64,000 nucleotides of DNA from Saccharospirillaceae bacterium (GTDB lineage: Bacteria > Pseudomonadota > Gammaproteobacteria > Pseudomonadales > Oceanobacteraceae): the NCBI GenBank assembly GCA_022448365.1, contig JAKVCS010000001.1:310001-374000 (forward strand). The letters run 5' to 3'. The position numbers were made by a program, and so were the translations under genes. Of the stretch, positions 26,715 through 35,292 are shown piece by piece. Position 1 is the stretch's first letter. Each line of letters starts with the position of its first letter. The notes below the pieces were generated by a model. That model did not search any database. It was given only the letters and a program-made list of their open reading frames with translations, and was not told where the DNA came from.

Positions 26715-27686
26715 ATGAGTGATTCAAATTTTGATATCGGCGACATTCACTGGTTAATGGATATTTTGCAAAATATCGACGTTGGCCTGGTGGTGCTTGA
26801 TCGCAACTATGAAATACATCTCTGGAATGGTTTTATGGAAAGCCACAGCGGTATCAGCCCACAGAATGCCAAAGGGCAAAATTTATTTGAGCTGTTCGAT
26901 GAAATTCCACGGGAGTGGTTCACGCAAAAGTCAGAAGCGGTTTTCCAATTAAAAACCCGCACCTTTACTATCTGGGAACAACGGCCATATCTGTTTAAAT
27001 TCAAAAACTACCGACCCATAACCGGCCGCGCCGCCACCATGTATCAGAACACCAGTATTATCCCGCTGGAATCGATTAATAAAACCGTCGATCACATCTG
27101 CATCATTATTTACGACGTAACCGACGTGGCCGTGAATCGCGAAGATGCGTTAAAAGCCGCCCAATCACTTGGGCAACTCAGCCGCGCAGACCACCTAACC
27201 GAGTTGCCTAACCGGGTCGTCTGGGAGCAGGAGGTTCAGCGCGAATACAGCCGCTGTTGCCGCAGTCAGAACCCATCGACACTGGTGGTGTTTGATATCG
27301 ATAATCTTAAACAAATTAATGCGGCATATGGCCACAAAACCGGTGACGAAGTCCTGAAAATTGTCTCCGATTCGTTGCGCCAGACAATGCGTCAGACCGA
27401 TATGCCCTGCCGTTTTGGTGGCGATATGTTTGCCATATTGCTGGTGGACACCAGCGAGGTTAACGCCAGCCGCTTTGCAGAGCGAATCCGTAAAGCCATT
27501 GAGGTGCTGGACATACGAACACAAGAGCAGCAACTTAGGGTCACTGCCAGTATTGGTGTTGCGGAGTTCTCCAATACCTTCGCTAACGAAACAGATTGGA
27601 TTCACGCGACCAACAAAGCGTTACTGCACGGAAAGCAACTTGGGGGCGATCAGGTAACTCTTTATCATTCTAAGGCGCTGCAATAG
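26715..27686 (+). CDS. PAS-GGDEF protein with degenerate GGDEF motif
   Basis: Protein of 323 residues. A PAS domain (about residues 11-135, DVGLVVLDRNYEIHLWNGFM) precedes a GGDEF domain starting at DHLTELPNRVVW. The substrate-binding segment FDIDNLKQINAAYGHKTGDE is conserved, but the signature is GGDMF (235-239): the catalytic acid at position four is Met238. Loss of that residue usually removes diguanylate cyclase activity, so the protein may be a c-di-GMP or GTP sensor rather than an enzyme. Last gene of the receiver/CheC-like operon. Confidence 0.88.
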   Translation: MSDSNFDIGDIHWLMDILQNIDVGLVVLDRNYEIHLWNGFMESHSGISPQNAKGQNLFELFDEIPREWFTQKSEAVFQLKTRTFTIWEQRPYLFKFKNYRPITGRAATMYQNTSIIPLESINKTVDHICIIIYDVTDVAVNREDALKAAQSLGQLSRADHLTELPNRVVWEQEVQREYSRCCRSQNPSTLVVFDIDNLKQINAAYGHKTGDEVLKIVSDSLRQTMRQTDMPCRFGGDMFAILLVDTSEVNASRFAERIRKAIEVLDIRTQEQQLRVTASIGVAEFSNTFANETDWIHATNKALLHGKQLGGDQVTLYHSKALQ

Positions 27687-27766
27687 TCGTCGCTGCACTG
27701 GTCAGCATTGCCATGATTGACATATTCGCTCAAACTGCCTGCGTGTTTTGAACTCAATCGCAGGCC

Positions 27767-28792
27767 ATGTCCAAACATCACGCTCAAGTCCCTCACGAAT
27801 TTATTGATGCTCCGTTAAGAGGTGCCGAGTCCCTCGGTATCTCACGCCAGCAGATCTGGCAAACTGCTGGCCTCGATCACCGCTTGTTGGCGCAGCAGGG
27901 ATTTACCATCAGCCATGAGAGCTACGCCAGGCTGATGGGAAGCCTATGGCGCGAGTGCGACGATGAATTTATGGGGTTGGCCAAAGTGCGCTCCCACTTT
28001 GGTACCTTCAGTATGATGTGCAAAGCCATCATTAGCTGTACCTCGCTGGAACATGCGTTACAGCGCGCGCGTCAATTTTATGCCCTGTTTGACCACGCTC
28101 CGAATATCCGTCTGGAAAAAGACAAACGCTTAAGCAAGATCATTATTGAACATGACACCCGTTATGATCCGGATTTTTTTCTTGCAGAGTCATTACTGGC
28201 CATCTGGCATCGCCTCAGTAGCTGGTTGGTTGGCCAGGGAATTCCCTTGCTATCCGTCAGCTGTGCTTACCCACCGCCACGCCATCATCCGTTGTATCAG
28301 GTTTTGTTCGCTACCCCGGTTAAATTTTCTCAGAGCGAAACTTATTTGCGGATACCAACCCGTATGTTGTCATTGCCGGTGAGTCAGACCCCAGCGTCAT
28401 TGCGAGCTTTCCTGGCAACATCGCCAGCCGATTTCCTGGCCCGGCCAAATCCTCACGAGAGCATGACCGGTAAGTTACGACAGCTCTTCCGTCAGTACCC
28501 ACTGGAAGAGCTACCAGCGCTGAACGATACCGCCAGCCTTCTGAGTATTTCCGGTGCGACGTTACGTCGCCGCTTGAGTGAAGAGCAAACTTCGTATCAA
28601 AAATTAAAAGACGAATGCCGATTAGAAGAGGCAAGCCTGCTGCTGACCCAAGCCGACGCCAATATTCGCAACATCGCCGAACACCTGGGCTTTACCGAAG
28701 CAAGCACCTTTCATCGTGCCTTTAAAAAATGGCAAGGTCTTACACCCGGCGAATATCGGGCACAAAAATTGGCTGAAAAGAATTTGTCATAA
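27767..28792 (+). CDS. AraC-family transcriptional regulator
   Basis: Regulator of 341 residues with an OruR-like sensing domain and a C-terminal double helix-turn-helix (NDTASLLSISGATLRRRL and the signature FTEASTFHRAFKKWQGLTPGEYR). It is followed after 49 bases by the GH13 glucosidase gene in the same direction, so it might control that gene or the osmolyte operon nearby; this is inference from position only. It follows the signalling operon after 80 bases. Confidence 0.87.
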   Translation: MSKHHAQVPHEFIDAPLRGAESLGISRQQIWQTAGLDHRLLAQQGFTISHESYARLMGSLWRECDDEFMGLAKVRSHFGTFSMMCKAIISCTSLEHALQRARQFYALFDHAPNIRLEKDKRLSKIIIEHDTRYDPDFFLAESLLAIWHRLSSWLVGQGIPLLSVSCAYPPPRHHPLYQVLFATPVKFSQSETYLRIPTRMLSLPVSQTPASLRAFLATSPADFLARPNPHESMTGKLRQLFRQYPLEELPALNDTASLLSISGATLRRRLSEEQTSYQKLKDECRLEEASLLLTQADANIRNIAEHLGFTEASTFHRAFKKWQGLTPGEYRAQKLAEKNLS

Positions 28793-28841
28793 CCTGGCTT
28801 TACCCTCGGACTATCGACCATGAGCGTTCGGGAGACACATT

Positions 28842-30473
28842 GTGTGGTGGAAGCAAGGCGTTATATATCAGATTTATCCACGCAGTTTTCAGGACAGTTC
28901 AGACACCCCCGATGGCATCGGCGATCTGCGTGGTTTAATACATCGCCTGGACTACCTTAATGATGGAACAGAACAATCGCTGGGGATTGATGCCATTTGG
29001 CTTTCGCCTTGTTTCCCCTCTCCGATGGCCGATTTTGGTTACGATATTCAGGATTATTGCGCTATTGATCCGGTATTCGGTTCCATGGCTGACTTTGAAG
29101 AGCTACTTGTAGAAGCACATCGACGCGGTATTCGTATCATCCTCGATTTGGTGGTCAATCACAGCTCCGATCAACACCCGTGGTTTATCGAAAGCTGCAA
29201 CCCAGCCTCTGAAAAAGCGGATTGGTATATATGGCAGGAAGGCACGGAGAATCGGCCTCCGAATAATTGGCTGAGTTGTTTTGGTGGCCAGGGATGGACC
29301 TATCATAAAAGCCGTAAAGCCTGGTATTACCACTCATTTTTGTCGCAACAACCGGACCTGAACTGGCGAAATCCGATGGTACAGTCCGCCATAAAACAAG
29401 TGATGAAATTCTGGCTGGATAAAGGTGTTGATGGTTTCCGCCTGGATGTTGTGAATCTTTATTTCAAAGATCAGCAACTTCAGAACAATCCAATTCATCG
29501 ATTTAAAGTTGCCCGTGCCTACGATCGGCAGCGACATGAGTTTGATCGTGATCAGCCGGAAATGCATGCGTTATTGCAGCAGATGCGCCAGTGGGTTGAT
29601 GACTATCCAGATCGTATGATGATCGGTGAAGTGATGCTGGCCGATGAATCCAACAGCGAGTTACCTGCCAGCTATTACGGTAATAACGACGAATTGCACC
29701 AGGCGTTCAATTTCGAATTTTTACGCTGTCCATTCAACGCAGATGCTTTCCGGGCGGTAATAGAAAAATGGTCAGCTTTACTCGGCGAGAAAAACTGGCC
29801 CAATTATACCCTCAGCAACCATGATTTTGTTCGCCATGCCAGTCGCTATCAGCAGACAAGACACACTCAGGCACGATTAAAATTACTGGCATTGCTGTTA
29901 CTGACATTGCGCGGTACACCGTATCTTTATTACGGCGAAGAGATCGGGATGCCAGAGCAACCGGTCAAACGCAGGGATATTCAGGACCCGGTGGGTAAAC
30001 GTTACTGGCCGATATATTCCGGCCGCGACGGTTGTCGCAAACCCATGATGTGGAGCTCCAAACGTCGGTCACGAGGTGGGTTCAGCCGCGAACGCAGCTG
30101 GCTGCCACAGACACCAATCGCAGGCATTAGTGTGGCAGAGCAGCACTCGGATCCTAACAGTTTATTAAGCTGGTACCGACAGTTGATCTGGCTACGCAAA
30201 CGCACCCCGGCTTTGCATTCAGGGTCATTAACTCTGTTGAAGAGCGATAAAGATATTCTGGCTTATCAGCGGGAACTGGATAACGAGCGATTTTTAGTGG
30301 TGTTGAATTTTTCCGCGAAAACGAAACATTTCGACAAACACATACACGGCTCATACAACAGTAGCGACCTACACGTCATTATTAACTCGCACCCACCATC
30401 GCCAGACAATAAGGAAGTGCGTCAGTCACCCCCAAACTTATTGCCGTACCAGGGGCTTATCGTTAAATATTAA
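28842..30473 (+). CDS. GH13-family alpha-glucosidase
   Basis: Glycoside hydrolase of 543 residues, probably cytoplasmic since no signal peptide is seen. Conserved regions: WWKQGVIYQIYPRSFQDS at the start, DLVVNHSSDQHPWF, GFRLDVVNLYF with nucleophile Asp202, MMIGEVMLAD with acid/base Glu263, and TLSNHDFVRHASRY with Asp328. The sequence is of the oligo-1,6-glucosidase / alpha-glucosidase type. Its closeness to a probable glucosylglycerate operon suggests it could degrade a related glucoside, but sucrose, isomaltose or maltose are equally possible. Reported activity of the closest homologue would decide. Confidence 0.92.
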   Translation: MWWKQGVIYQIYPRSFQDSSDTPDGIGDLRGLIHRLDYLNDGTEQSLGIDAIWLSPCFPSPMADFGYDIQDYCAIDPVFGSMADFEELLVEAHRRGIRIILDLVVNHSSDQHPWFIESCNPASEKADWYIWQEGTENRPPNNWLSCFGGQGWTYHKSRKAWYYHSFLSQQPDLNWRNPMVQSAIKQVMKFWLDKGVDGFRLDVVNLYFKDQQLQNNPIHRFKVARAYDRQRHEFDRDQPEMHALLQQMRQWVDDYPDRMMIGEVMLADESNSELPASYYGNNDELHQAFNFEFLRCPFNADAFRAVIEKWSALLGEKNWPNYTLSNHDFVRHASRYQQTRHTQARLKLLALLLLTLRGTPYLYYGEEIGMPEQPVKRRDIQDPVGKRYWPIYSGRDGCRKPMMWSSKRRSRGGFSRERSWLPQTPIAGISVAEQHSDPNSLLSWYRQLIWLRKRTPALHSGSLTLLKSDKDILAYQRELDNERFLVVLNFSAKTKHFDKHIHGSYNSSDLHVIINSHPPSPDNKEVRQSPPNLLPYQGLIVKY

Positions 30474-30503
30474 ACGGTAACTTTTAAACATTCGTGGGAA
30501 GCA

Positions 30504-31379
30504 TTACACGAAAGCACTACGCTTACGATATTCGTGCGCCGGATAAGCGCCCAAAATGCGCAAATCCCGAGAGAAATGCTCAAGTTCCTCAAGCGCGTGA
30601 ATCATCGATGGTTGGTCTGGATGACCCAATACATCCAGATGAAAATGACTGGCTTCCATCGTGCCACCATCCATATAGCTCTCAAGTTTGATCATGTTAA
30701 TACCATTAGTGGCAAACCCACCCAACGCTTTATACAAGGCCGCTGGTATGTTGCGTACCGCAAACAGCATGCTGGTAATATAGGTGGTATCCGGCTGGTA
30801 ATCCTTATGCTCCGGTTCTCGACTGAAAACCAGAAAACGTGTGGTATTACCCATCACATCCTGAAAATTATCATGCAGAATTTCAAGACCATATAACTCC
30901 GCTGCCAACTCAGAAGCAATGGCGCCACGCTTCAGATTACGGGTCTGACTCAGCTTCTCAGCTTCCATTGCTGTATCCATCATGGCGACCGGCTTCATCC
31001 CGAGATTGATAATACGCTGATGACATTGCGCGAGTGCCTGGGGGTGAGATGCAACTTCCTCAATATCCGTCAGCTTGACACCCGGTACTGCCAACAAACA
31101 GTGGTTTACCGGCTCGAAATGCTCTCCAATCACATGCAGCTGTGTTCGTGGAATCAGCCTGTAAATCTCTTCAACACGTCCTGCGGTGGAATTTTCCAAT
31201 GGAATCATAGCGCGATCAGCGAAACCATTGGCAACCAGATCCAGTGCCGACAGAAAGTCTTCACAAGCCACTGCTTCCCAATCAGAAAACACCTTGCGAC
31301 AGGATAAGTGCGAGTAGGCACCTGCGGTTCCCTGATAAGCAACACGATGCGTTGTGGATGAAAAAGCCTGCTGAGTCAT
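30504..31379 (-). CDS. pheA: Prephenate dehydratase (monofunctional)
   Basis: Enzyme of 291 residues that converts prephenate to phenylpyruvate in phenylalanine synthesis. The dehydratase domain starts at RVAYQGTAGAYSH; IPLENSTAGRVEEIY and MGNTTRFLVF are the catalytic signatures. A C-terminal ACT domain follows (SMLFAVRNIPAALYKALGGFATNGINMIKLES), which binds phenylalanine for feedback control. There is no chorismate mutase domain at the N-terminus, unlike the bifunctional P-protein usual in gammaproteobacteria. The start is ATG at 31379 with GGGAA upstream; the longer frame adds 11 basic residues. Confidence 0.93.
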   Translation of the reverse strand: MTQQAFSSTTHRVAYQGTAGAYSHLSCRKVFSDWEAVACEDFLSALDLVANGFADRAMIPLENSTAGRVEEIYRLIPRTQLHVIGEHFEPVNHCLLAVPGVKLTDIEEVASHPQALAQCHQRIINLGMKPVAMMDTAMEAEKLSQTRNLKRGAIASELAAELYGLEILHDNFQDVMGNTTRFLVFSREPEHKDYQPDTTYITSMLFAVRNIPAALYKALGGFATNGINMIKLESYMDGGTMEASHFHLDVLGHPDQPSMIHALEELEHFSRDLRILGAYPAHEYRKRSAFV

Positions 31380-31654
31380 GCTGTTTTCCCTTCGCGCCCT
31401 AAAAACGGGCATTTTTACCGACTGACATTGATGACACTTCTTTCTAAGCTCTTTTTTGGTGCGCGTGTAAACCGAAACAAACTCAGAAATAAGTACTCAA
31501 AAAAGAGGATTGTACGTTATTCCTTAACGATTACCTTGTACTAAAACAACATCGCACGCAGTTTTCTTCGTTAAACCGCTCGACAGTACAGAGCATTAAA
31601 CGGTGTGGCACAGAGTCTGCAACGTATCAATTAATCATAGGATTCGAGGTGAGC

Positions 31655-32626
31655 ATGGCAACGGTATGGCCTGACGCTTTAACAACACACAATCAGACGC
31701 TGGTGGAACAGGCACAGGGCGCCTGGCTGGCAATGCCGGAAGCCTGGAAGGAGCAACTGGAGACGTGTTGGCTGCCATTGGCGAGCCATCTGGCTGAGTT
31801 CAGCAAGCAATACAAAGCCAAACATCATCAGCCAGCCATCGTCGGTGTTCATGGCGGTCAGGGGTCAGGTAAATCAACTCTGTGCCGGGCACTGGCCGAT
31901 ATTTATCAGCAAGCGTTCAACTGGAAAGTTGCGGTTATTTCAATCGATGATTTGTACCTGACTAAACAGGAACGGCAGCAGCTGGCCAGCGATATACATC
32001 CTCTATTGGCAACCCGAGGCGTACCCGGTACCCACGATGTTGCTACTGGTGCTGAGCTATTGCAGCAACTCAGGACGCTCGGCAGCAGCAAGTACCTCAA
32101 CTATCCGGCCTTCGATAAAATATCTGATGACCGTTGCCCACAGGATGAATGGCACGGCATCAGTGGTCCTGTTGATCTCATTCTGTTCGAGGGTTGGTGC
32201 GTAGGCTGCCAGGCTGCAGACAATACCGAATTACAGCAGCCAGTTAACGCTCTGGAACAACAAGAAGACAACAAGGGTTTTTGGCGCCAGTGGGTGAACG
32301 ATCAGTTAAAAGATTATTATGAACCCTGGTTTCAGCAAATTGATTATTTGCTGATGCTAAAAGTCCCGGATATTGACAGTGTTAATCAATGGCGCTGCCA
32401 GCAGGAACGCGACAACGAAAAGCTGAGCAGTAATACCCGGTCTGCCTCCGGCATGACGGATGCTCAGATTCGTCGTTTCGTTCAGCATTATCAACGCTTA
32501 ACCGAACGCGCATTAAGAGACATGCCGGGTTATGCCGATCTGATATTAGAGCTTAATAATCAGCATCAGGTCAGTGCAGTACACTACAATACATCACAGC
32601 TTATCTCTGTGGAGGAAAGTGTATGA
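31655..32626 (+). CDS. P-loop kinase, probable D-glycerate 3-kinase family
   Basis: Kinase of 323 residues. The P-loop is GVHGGQGSGKST near residue 64; the acidic VAVISIDDLYLTKQER, the RGVPGTHDV motif and the LILFEGWCVG Walker-B-like strand all match the D-glycerate 3-kinase / phosphoribulokinase-like group. It would phosphorylate a hydroxyl of a small acid, most simply glycerate to 3-phosphoglycerate. Its stop overlaps the start of the phosphatase gene (ATGA). ATG at 31655 is chosen because GAGGT precedes it; a GTG six bases earlier is an alternative. The operon context gives the kinase a role in glycosylglycerate metabolism. Confidence 0.85.
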   Translation: MATVWPDALTTHNQTLVEQAQGAWLAMPEAWKEQLETCWLPLASHLAEFSKQYKAKHHQPAIVGVHGGQGSGKSTLCRALADIYQQAFNWKVAVISIDDLYLTKQERQQLASDIHPLLATRGVPGTHDVATGAELLQQLRTLGSSKYLNYPAFDKISDDRCPQDEWHGISGPVDLILFEGWCVGCQAADNTELQQPVNALEQQEDNKGFWRQWVNDQLKDYYEPWFQQIDYLLMLKVPDIDSVNQWRCQQERDNEKLSSNTRSASGMTDAQIRRFVQHYQRLTERALRDMPGYADLILELNNQHQVSAVHYNTSQLISVEESV

Positions 32627-33462
32627 AAGCGTTTACCCACTGGATCGTTCTGACCGATCTTGATGGCACCTTACTCGATCATGACAGCTACAGCTCAAAG
32701 CCAGCTCACGATGCCATATCCCGCCTGGTACTGTCGAATATACCCTGTATTTTTAATACCAGTAAAACCTTTGCCGAAGTTGCTCAGCTGCGTCGTGACA
32801 TGCATATCACAAGCCCGTTTGTATGTGAAAACGGTAGCGCTTTATTTATTGCAAAAAATAACGGTCAATTTAATCCGCTCAGTACGCAACAACAGGATTA
32901 CAACAGCGAAGTTCTGGCAACCCCCTATGCAGACCTGATTAAAATTCTGTATCTGGCGCGCCAACAAGGTTTTAACTTTCGTAGCTTTAACGATATGCCT
33001 GCCAATGAAGTCGCTGCGATAACAGGATTAAGCGAAGATAAAGCCTGGCTGGCAAAACAACGCAGCGCATCCGAACCATTACTGTGGCGTGGTCATAAAG
33101 AAGAGTTGCCAGCATTCCGGCAATTTATCGAATCGCATAAATTGCAACTTATACAAGGGGGTCGTTTTTATCACGTTATGGGGGCCAGCGACAAAGCCAA
33201 TGCAAATCACTTTTTCCGTAACTATTACGCCGAACAGCATGAAGTGGCACCAGAAAAAATTGGCATTATCGCATTGGGTGACGGTGAAAATGACCGCAAC
33301 ATGCTTGAGCAAGCGAACTATCCGATAGTGATACCCGCCGCAGAAAATACCACACTGCAGTTGAACAACCCAAACACCATTATCGCAAAACACGCCGGTC
33401 CAGTGGGCTGGAACCAGGAAATTCTGAAACTGATTGAACAACTCGGCGCCAAATCCGGATAA
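32623..33462 (+). CDS. Mannosyl/glucosyl-3-phosphoglycerate phosphatase-like HAD protein
   Basis: HAD-superfamily IIB phosphatase of 279 residues. Motif I is TDLDGTLLD with the nucleophile Asp12 and acid Asp14, motif II NTSKTFAEV, motif III GASDKANAN with its Lys, and motif IV ALGDGENDRNML. This is the layout of mannosyl-3-phosphoglycerate phosphatase, which removes phosphate from the product of the glycosyltransferase to yield mannosyl- or glucosylglycerate. Encoded between the kinase gene (4-base overlap) and the transferase gene (61 bases). Confidence 0.88.
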   Translation: MKAFTHWIVLTDLDGTLLDHDSYSSKPAHDAISRLVLSNIPCIFNTSKTFAEVAQLRRDMHITSPFVCENGSALFIAKNNGQFNPLSTQQQDYNSEVLATPYADLIKILYLARQQGFNFRSFNDMPANEVAAITGLSEDKAWLAKQRSASEPLLWRGHKEELPAFRQFIESHKLQLIQGGRFYHVMGASDKANANHFFRNYYAEQHEVAPEKIGIIALGDGENDRNMLEQANYPIVIPAAENTTLQLNNPNTIIAKHAGPVGWNQEILKLIEQLGAKSG

Positions 33463-33523
33463 CCGTTAGTGTTTTAAGACGGCTCGGATAGACGCATTAC
33501 TGGCTGTATTAAGGAGCATCACA

Positions 33524-34735
33524 GTGGCTGATTTTTATCAAAACGGCATAATTACTAATCTGCATAACCTGACGGATAGACCGTTGGAGGATATCGAAAA
33601 GGAGTTAATGAGCTTCTCGCGGGTGCGCCCCATGTCACTTGTTTTACCATCACTCTACTCCGAACTGGAAGGTCCGGCTCTGGATAATATTATTCAGGAA
33701 ATCTGTCAGGTGCCCTACCTGAACGAAATTGTGATTGGCCTTGATCGTGCCAGCGAACAACAATATCACCATGCTCAGGAGTTTTTCGGCCGTCTGCCAC
33801 AGCATCATCGTATTTTATGGAATGATGGCCCCCGTCTGAAAAAACTCGACTCGTTATTGCAGGAAGAAGGCCTGGCTCCTAAAGAACTCGGAAAAGGCCG
33901 CAATGTCTGGTATTGCTATGGTTATGTATTGGCATCCGGCAGAGCCGAGTCGGTGGCATTACACGATTGCGATATCGTTACCTACGACCGCAGCCTGCTG
34001 GCACGTTTGATATATCCGGTCGCCAATCCCGGATTCAACTATGAGTTCGCCAAAGGTTACTATGCCCGCATCGCGCAGCAAAAGATGAATGGCCGGGTCA
34101 GTCGACTGTTGGTGACTCCCCTTTTGCGCGCACTGAAGAAGGTTTACGGTTCTCTCGATTTTTTAGAGTACCTTGATAGCTTTCGCTATCCATTGTCGGG
34201 CGAGTTTTCAATGCGCACCGACGTACTCAACGATATTCGCATTCCAAGCGACTGGGGTCTGGAGATTGGTGTACTTTCAGAGATGAAACGTAACTATTCA
34301 ACCAACCGCATCTGCCAGGTTGATATTGCCGACGTTTACGACCACAAACATCAGCCACTGTCAGAAGAAGATGCCAACGCTGGCCTATCGAAAATGAGCA
34401 TTGATATCTGTAAAGCCATTTTCCGAAAACTGGCGACCCAGGGCGAAGTATTCACCAACGAAACTTTCCGCTCTTTAAAGGCAACTTACTTCCGGATTGC
34501 ATTGGATTTTATTGAAACCTACTACAACGATGCCCGGATGAACGGCCTTAACCTCGACCGTCATGCTGAAGAAAAAGCCGTAGAGTTGTTTGCCGAAAAT
34601 ATTATGCGAGCAGGTGAACACTTCCTTGCAAACCCAATGGAAACACCATTTATTCCAAGCTGGAACCGGGTTATTTCAGCTATGCCAGATGTGCTGGATC
34701 GACTATACGAAGCGGTGGAGGAAGATAACGTCTGA
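33524..34735 (+). CDS. Glucosyl-3-phosphoglycerate synthase-type glycosyltransferase
   Basis: Glycosyltransferase of 403 residues, GT-A fold, probably of the GT81 type. SLVLPSLYSELEGPALDNII and EIVIGLDRASEQQ define the nucleotide-sugar domain; the metal-binding motif is HDCDIVTYD (Asp148 and Asp150). It transfers glucose or mannose from an NDP-sugar to 3-phosphoglycerate. The start is GTG at 33524 with AAGGAG upstream. The gene order kinase, phosphatase, transferase is consistent with a glucosylglycerate pathway, an osmolyte of marine bacteria. Sugar specificity cannot be fixed by eye. Confidence 0.85.
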   Translation: MADFYQNGIITNLHNLTDRPLEDIEKELMSFSRVRPMSLVLPSLYSELEGPALDNIIQEICQVPYLNEIVIGLDRASEQQYHHAQEFFGRLPQHHRILWNDGPRLKKLDSLLQEEGLAPKELGKGRNVWYCYGYVLASGRAESVALHDCDIVTYDRSLLARLIYPVANPGFNYEFAKGYYARIAQQKMNGRVSRLLVTPLLRALKKVYGSLDFLEYLDSFRYPLSGEFSMRTDVLNDIRIPSDWGLEIGVLSEMKRNYSTNRICQVDIADVYDHKHQPLSEEDANAGLSKMSIDICKAIFRKLATQGEVFTNETFRSLKATYFRIALDFIETYYNDARMNGLNLDRHAEEKAVELFAENIMRAGEHFLANPMETPFIPSWNRVISAMPDVLDRLYEAVEEDNV

Positions 34736-34740
34736 AGTGA

Positions 34741-34870
34741 GCGCCAAAGCGGCGTTGTATTGCTTGAATGATCCGAGGCCCTTCCTACTTGGTAGAGTCG
34801 GGCCAATCTCAGTTCCTTCCTGTGCGGTTCACACGAGACGACCGCTTGTGCAGAACCATACATAGGCACC
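34741..34870. other. Structured intergenic element, origin unknown
   Basis: Between the glycosyltransferase gene and the DUF6482 gene lies about 130 bases with nested hairpins: GGCCC/GGGCC (34777-34781, 34800-34804) around CTAC/GTAG, and GCGGT/ACCGC (34824-34828, 34841-34845). The minus strand is open across the region. It does not look like ordinary intergenic DNA and may be a repeated element or a mobile-element remnant. No family is recognised with certainty. Confidence 0.35.
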
Positions 34871-34893
34871 GGCCTCAAACAGTATCGCCGTAT

Positions 34894-35184
34894 TCAGTGA
34901 AAATGTAGCCGTTGCCGTTCGCTGTGTGCTACTGAATCAGTACTGTTGACCATTTCATCGTACGGCATACTTTGAATCATATATCCGTGTTGTACGCCTA
35001 ACATGGCGAGCTGATGCGAACATTCAGCCAAGCTTCTAAAGCGCTTCGGCTGATTGTTCTCCATCAGCAAACTCTGCATACCATCATGAAAAATCTGAAC
35101 CAGATACAAGTCCCCTTCATTCGCCAACACATGCACTTCGGGACGGGAATAATGAGCACAACGCTTTAACTCTTTTAACGTCAT
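34894..35184 (-). CDS. DUF6482-family protein
   Basis: Small cytoplasmic protein of 96 residues starting MTLKELKRCAHY. The sequence is alpha/beta (VHVLANEGDLYLVQI, RFRSLAECSHQLAML) and matches what I remember of DUF6482, which has no known function. ATG at 35184 follows GGAGG by five bases; the longer frame begins at a TTG within the ribosome binding site and is rejected. Divergent from the DnaJ-domain gene. Confidence 0.75.
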   Translation of the reverse strand: MTLKELKRCAHYSRPEVHVLANEGDLYLVQIFHDGMQSLLMENNQPKRFRSLAECSHQLAMLGVQHGYMIQSMPYDEMVNSTDSVAHSERQRLHFH

Positions 35185-35292
35185 GATGACCTCCAAAGCT
35201 GTACATTCCTTGTACAGAGTGCGATAAAGCCATATCGCGCTCCAGTAAAGATTTGCTAACCCGGATTTGCATCACTCTGTTACAGTCTGAAT

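Noticed and set aside
34561-34878. Minus-strand frame of 105 codons at the end of the glycosyltransferase gene
   Set aside because: It overlaps the transferase gene antisense; its upstream part lies in the structured intergenic block and is treated there as a possible repeat instead of a gene.
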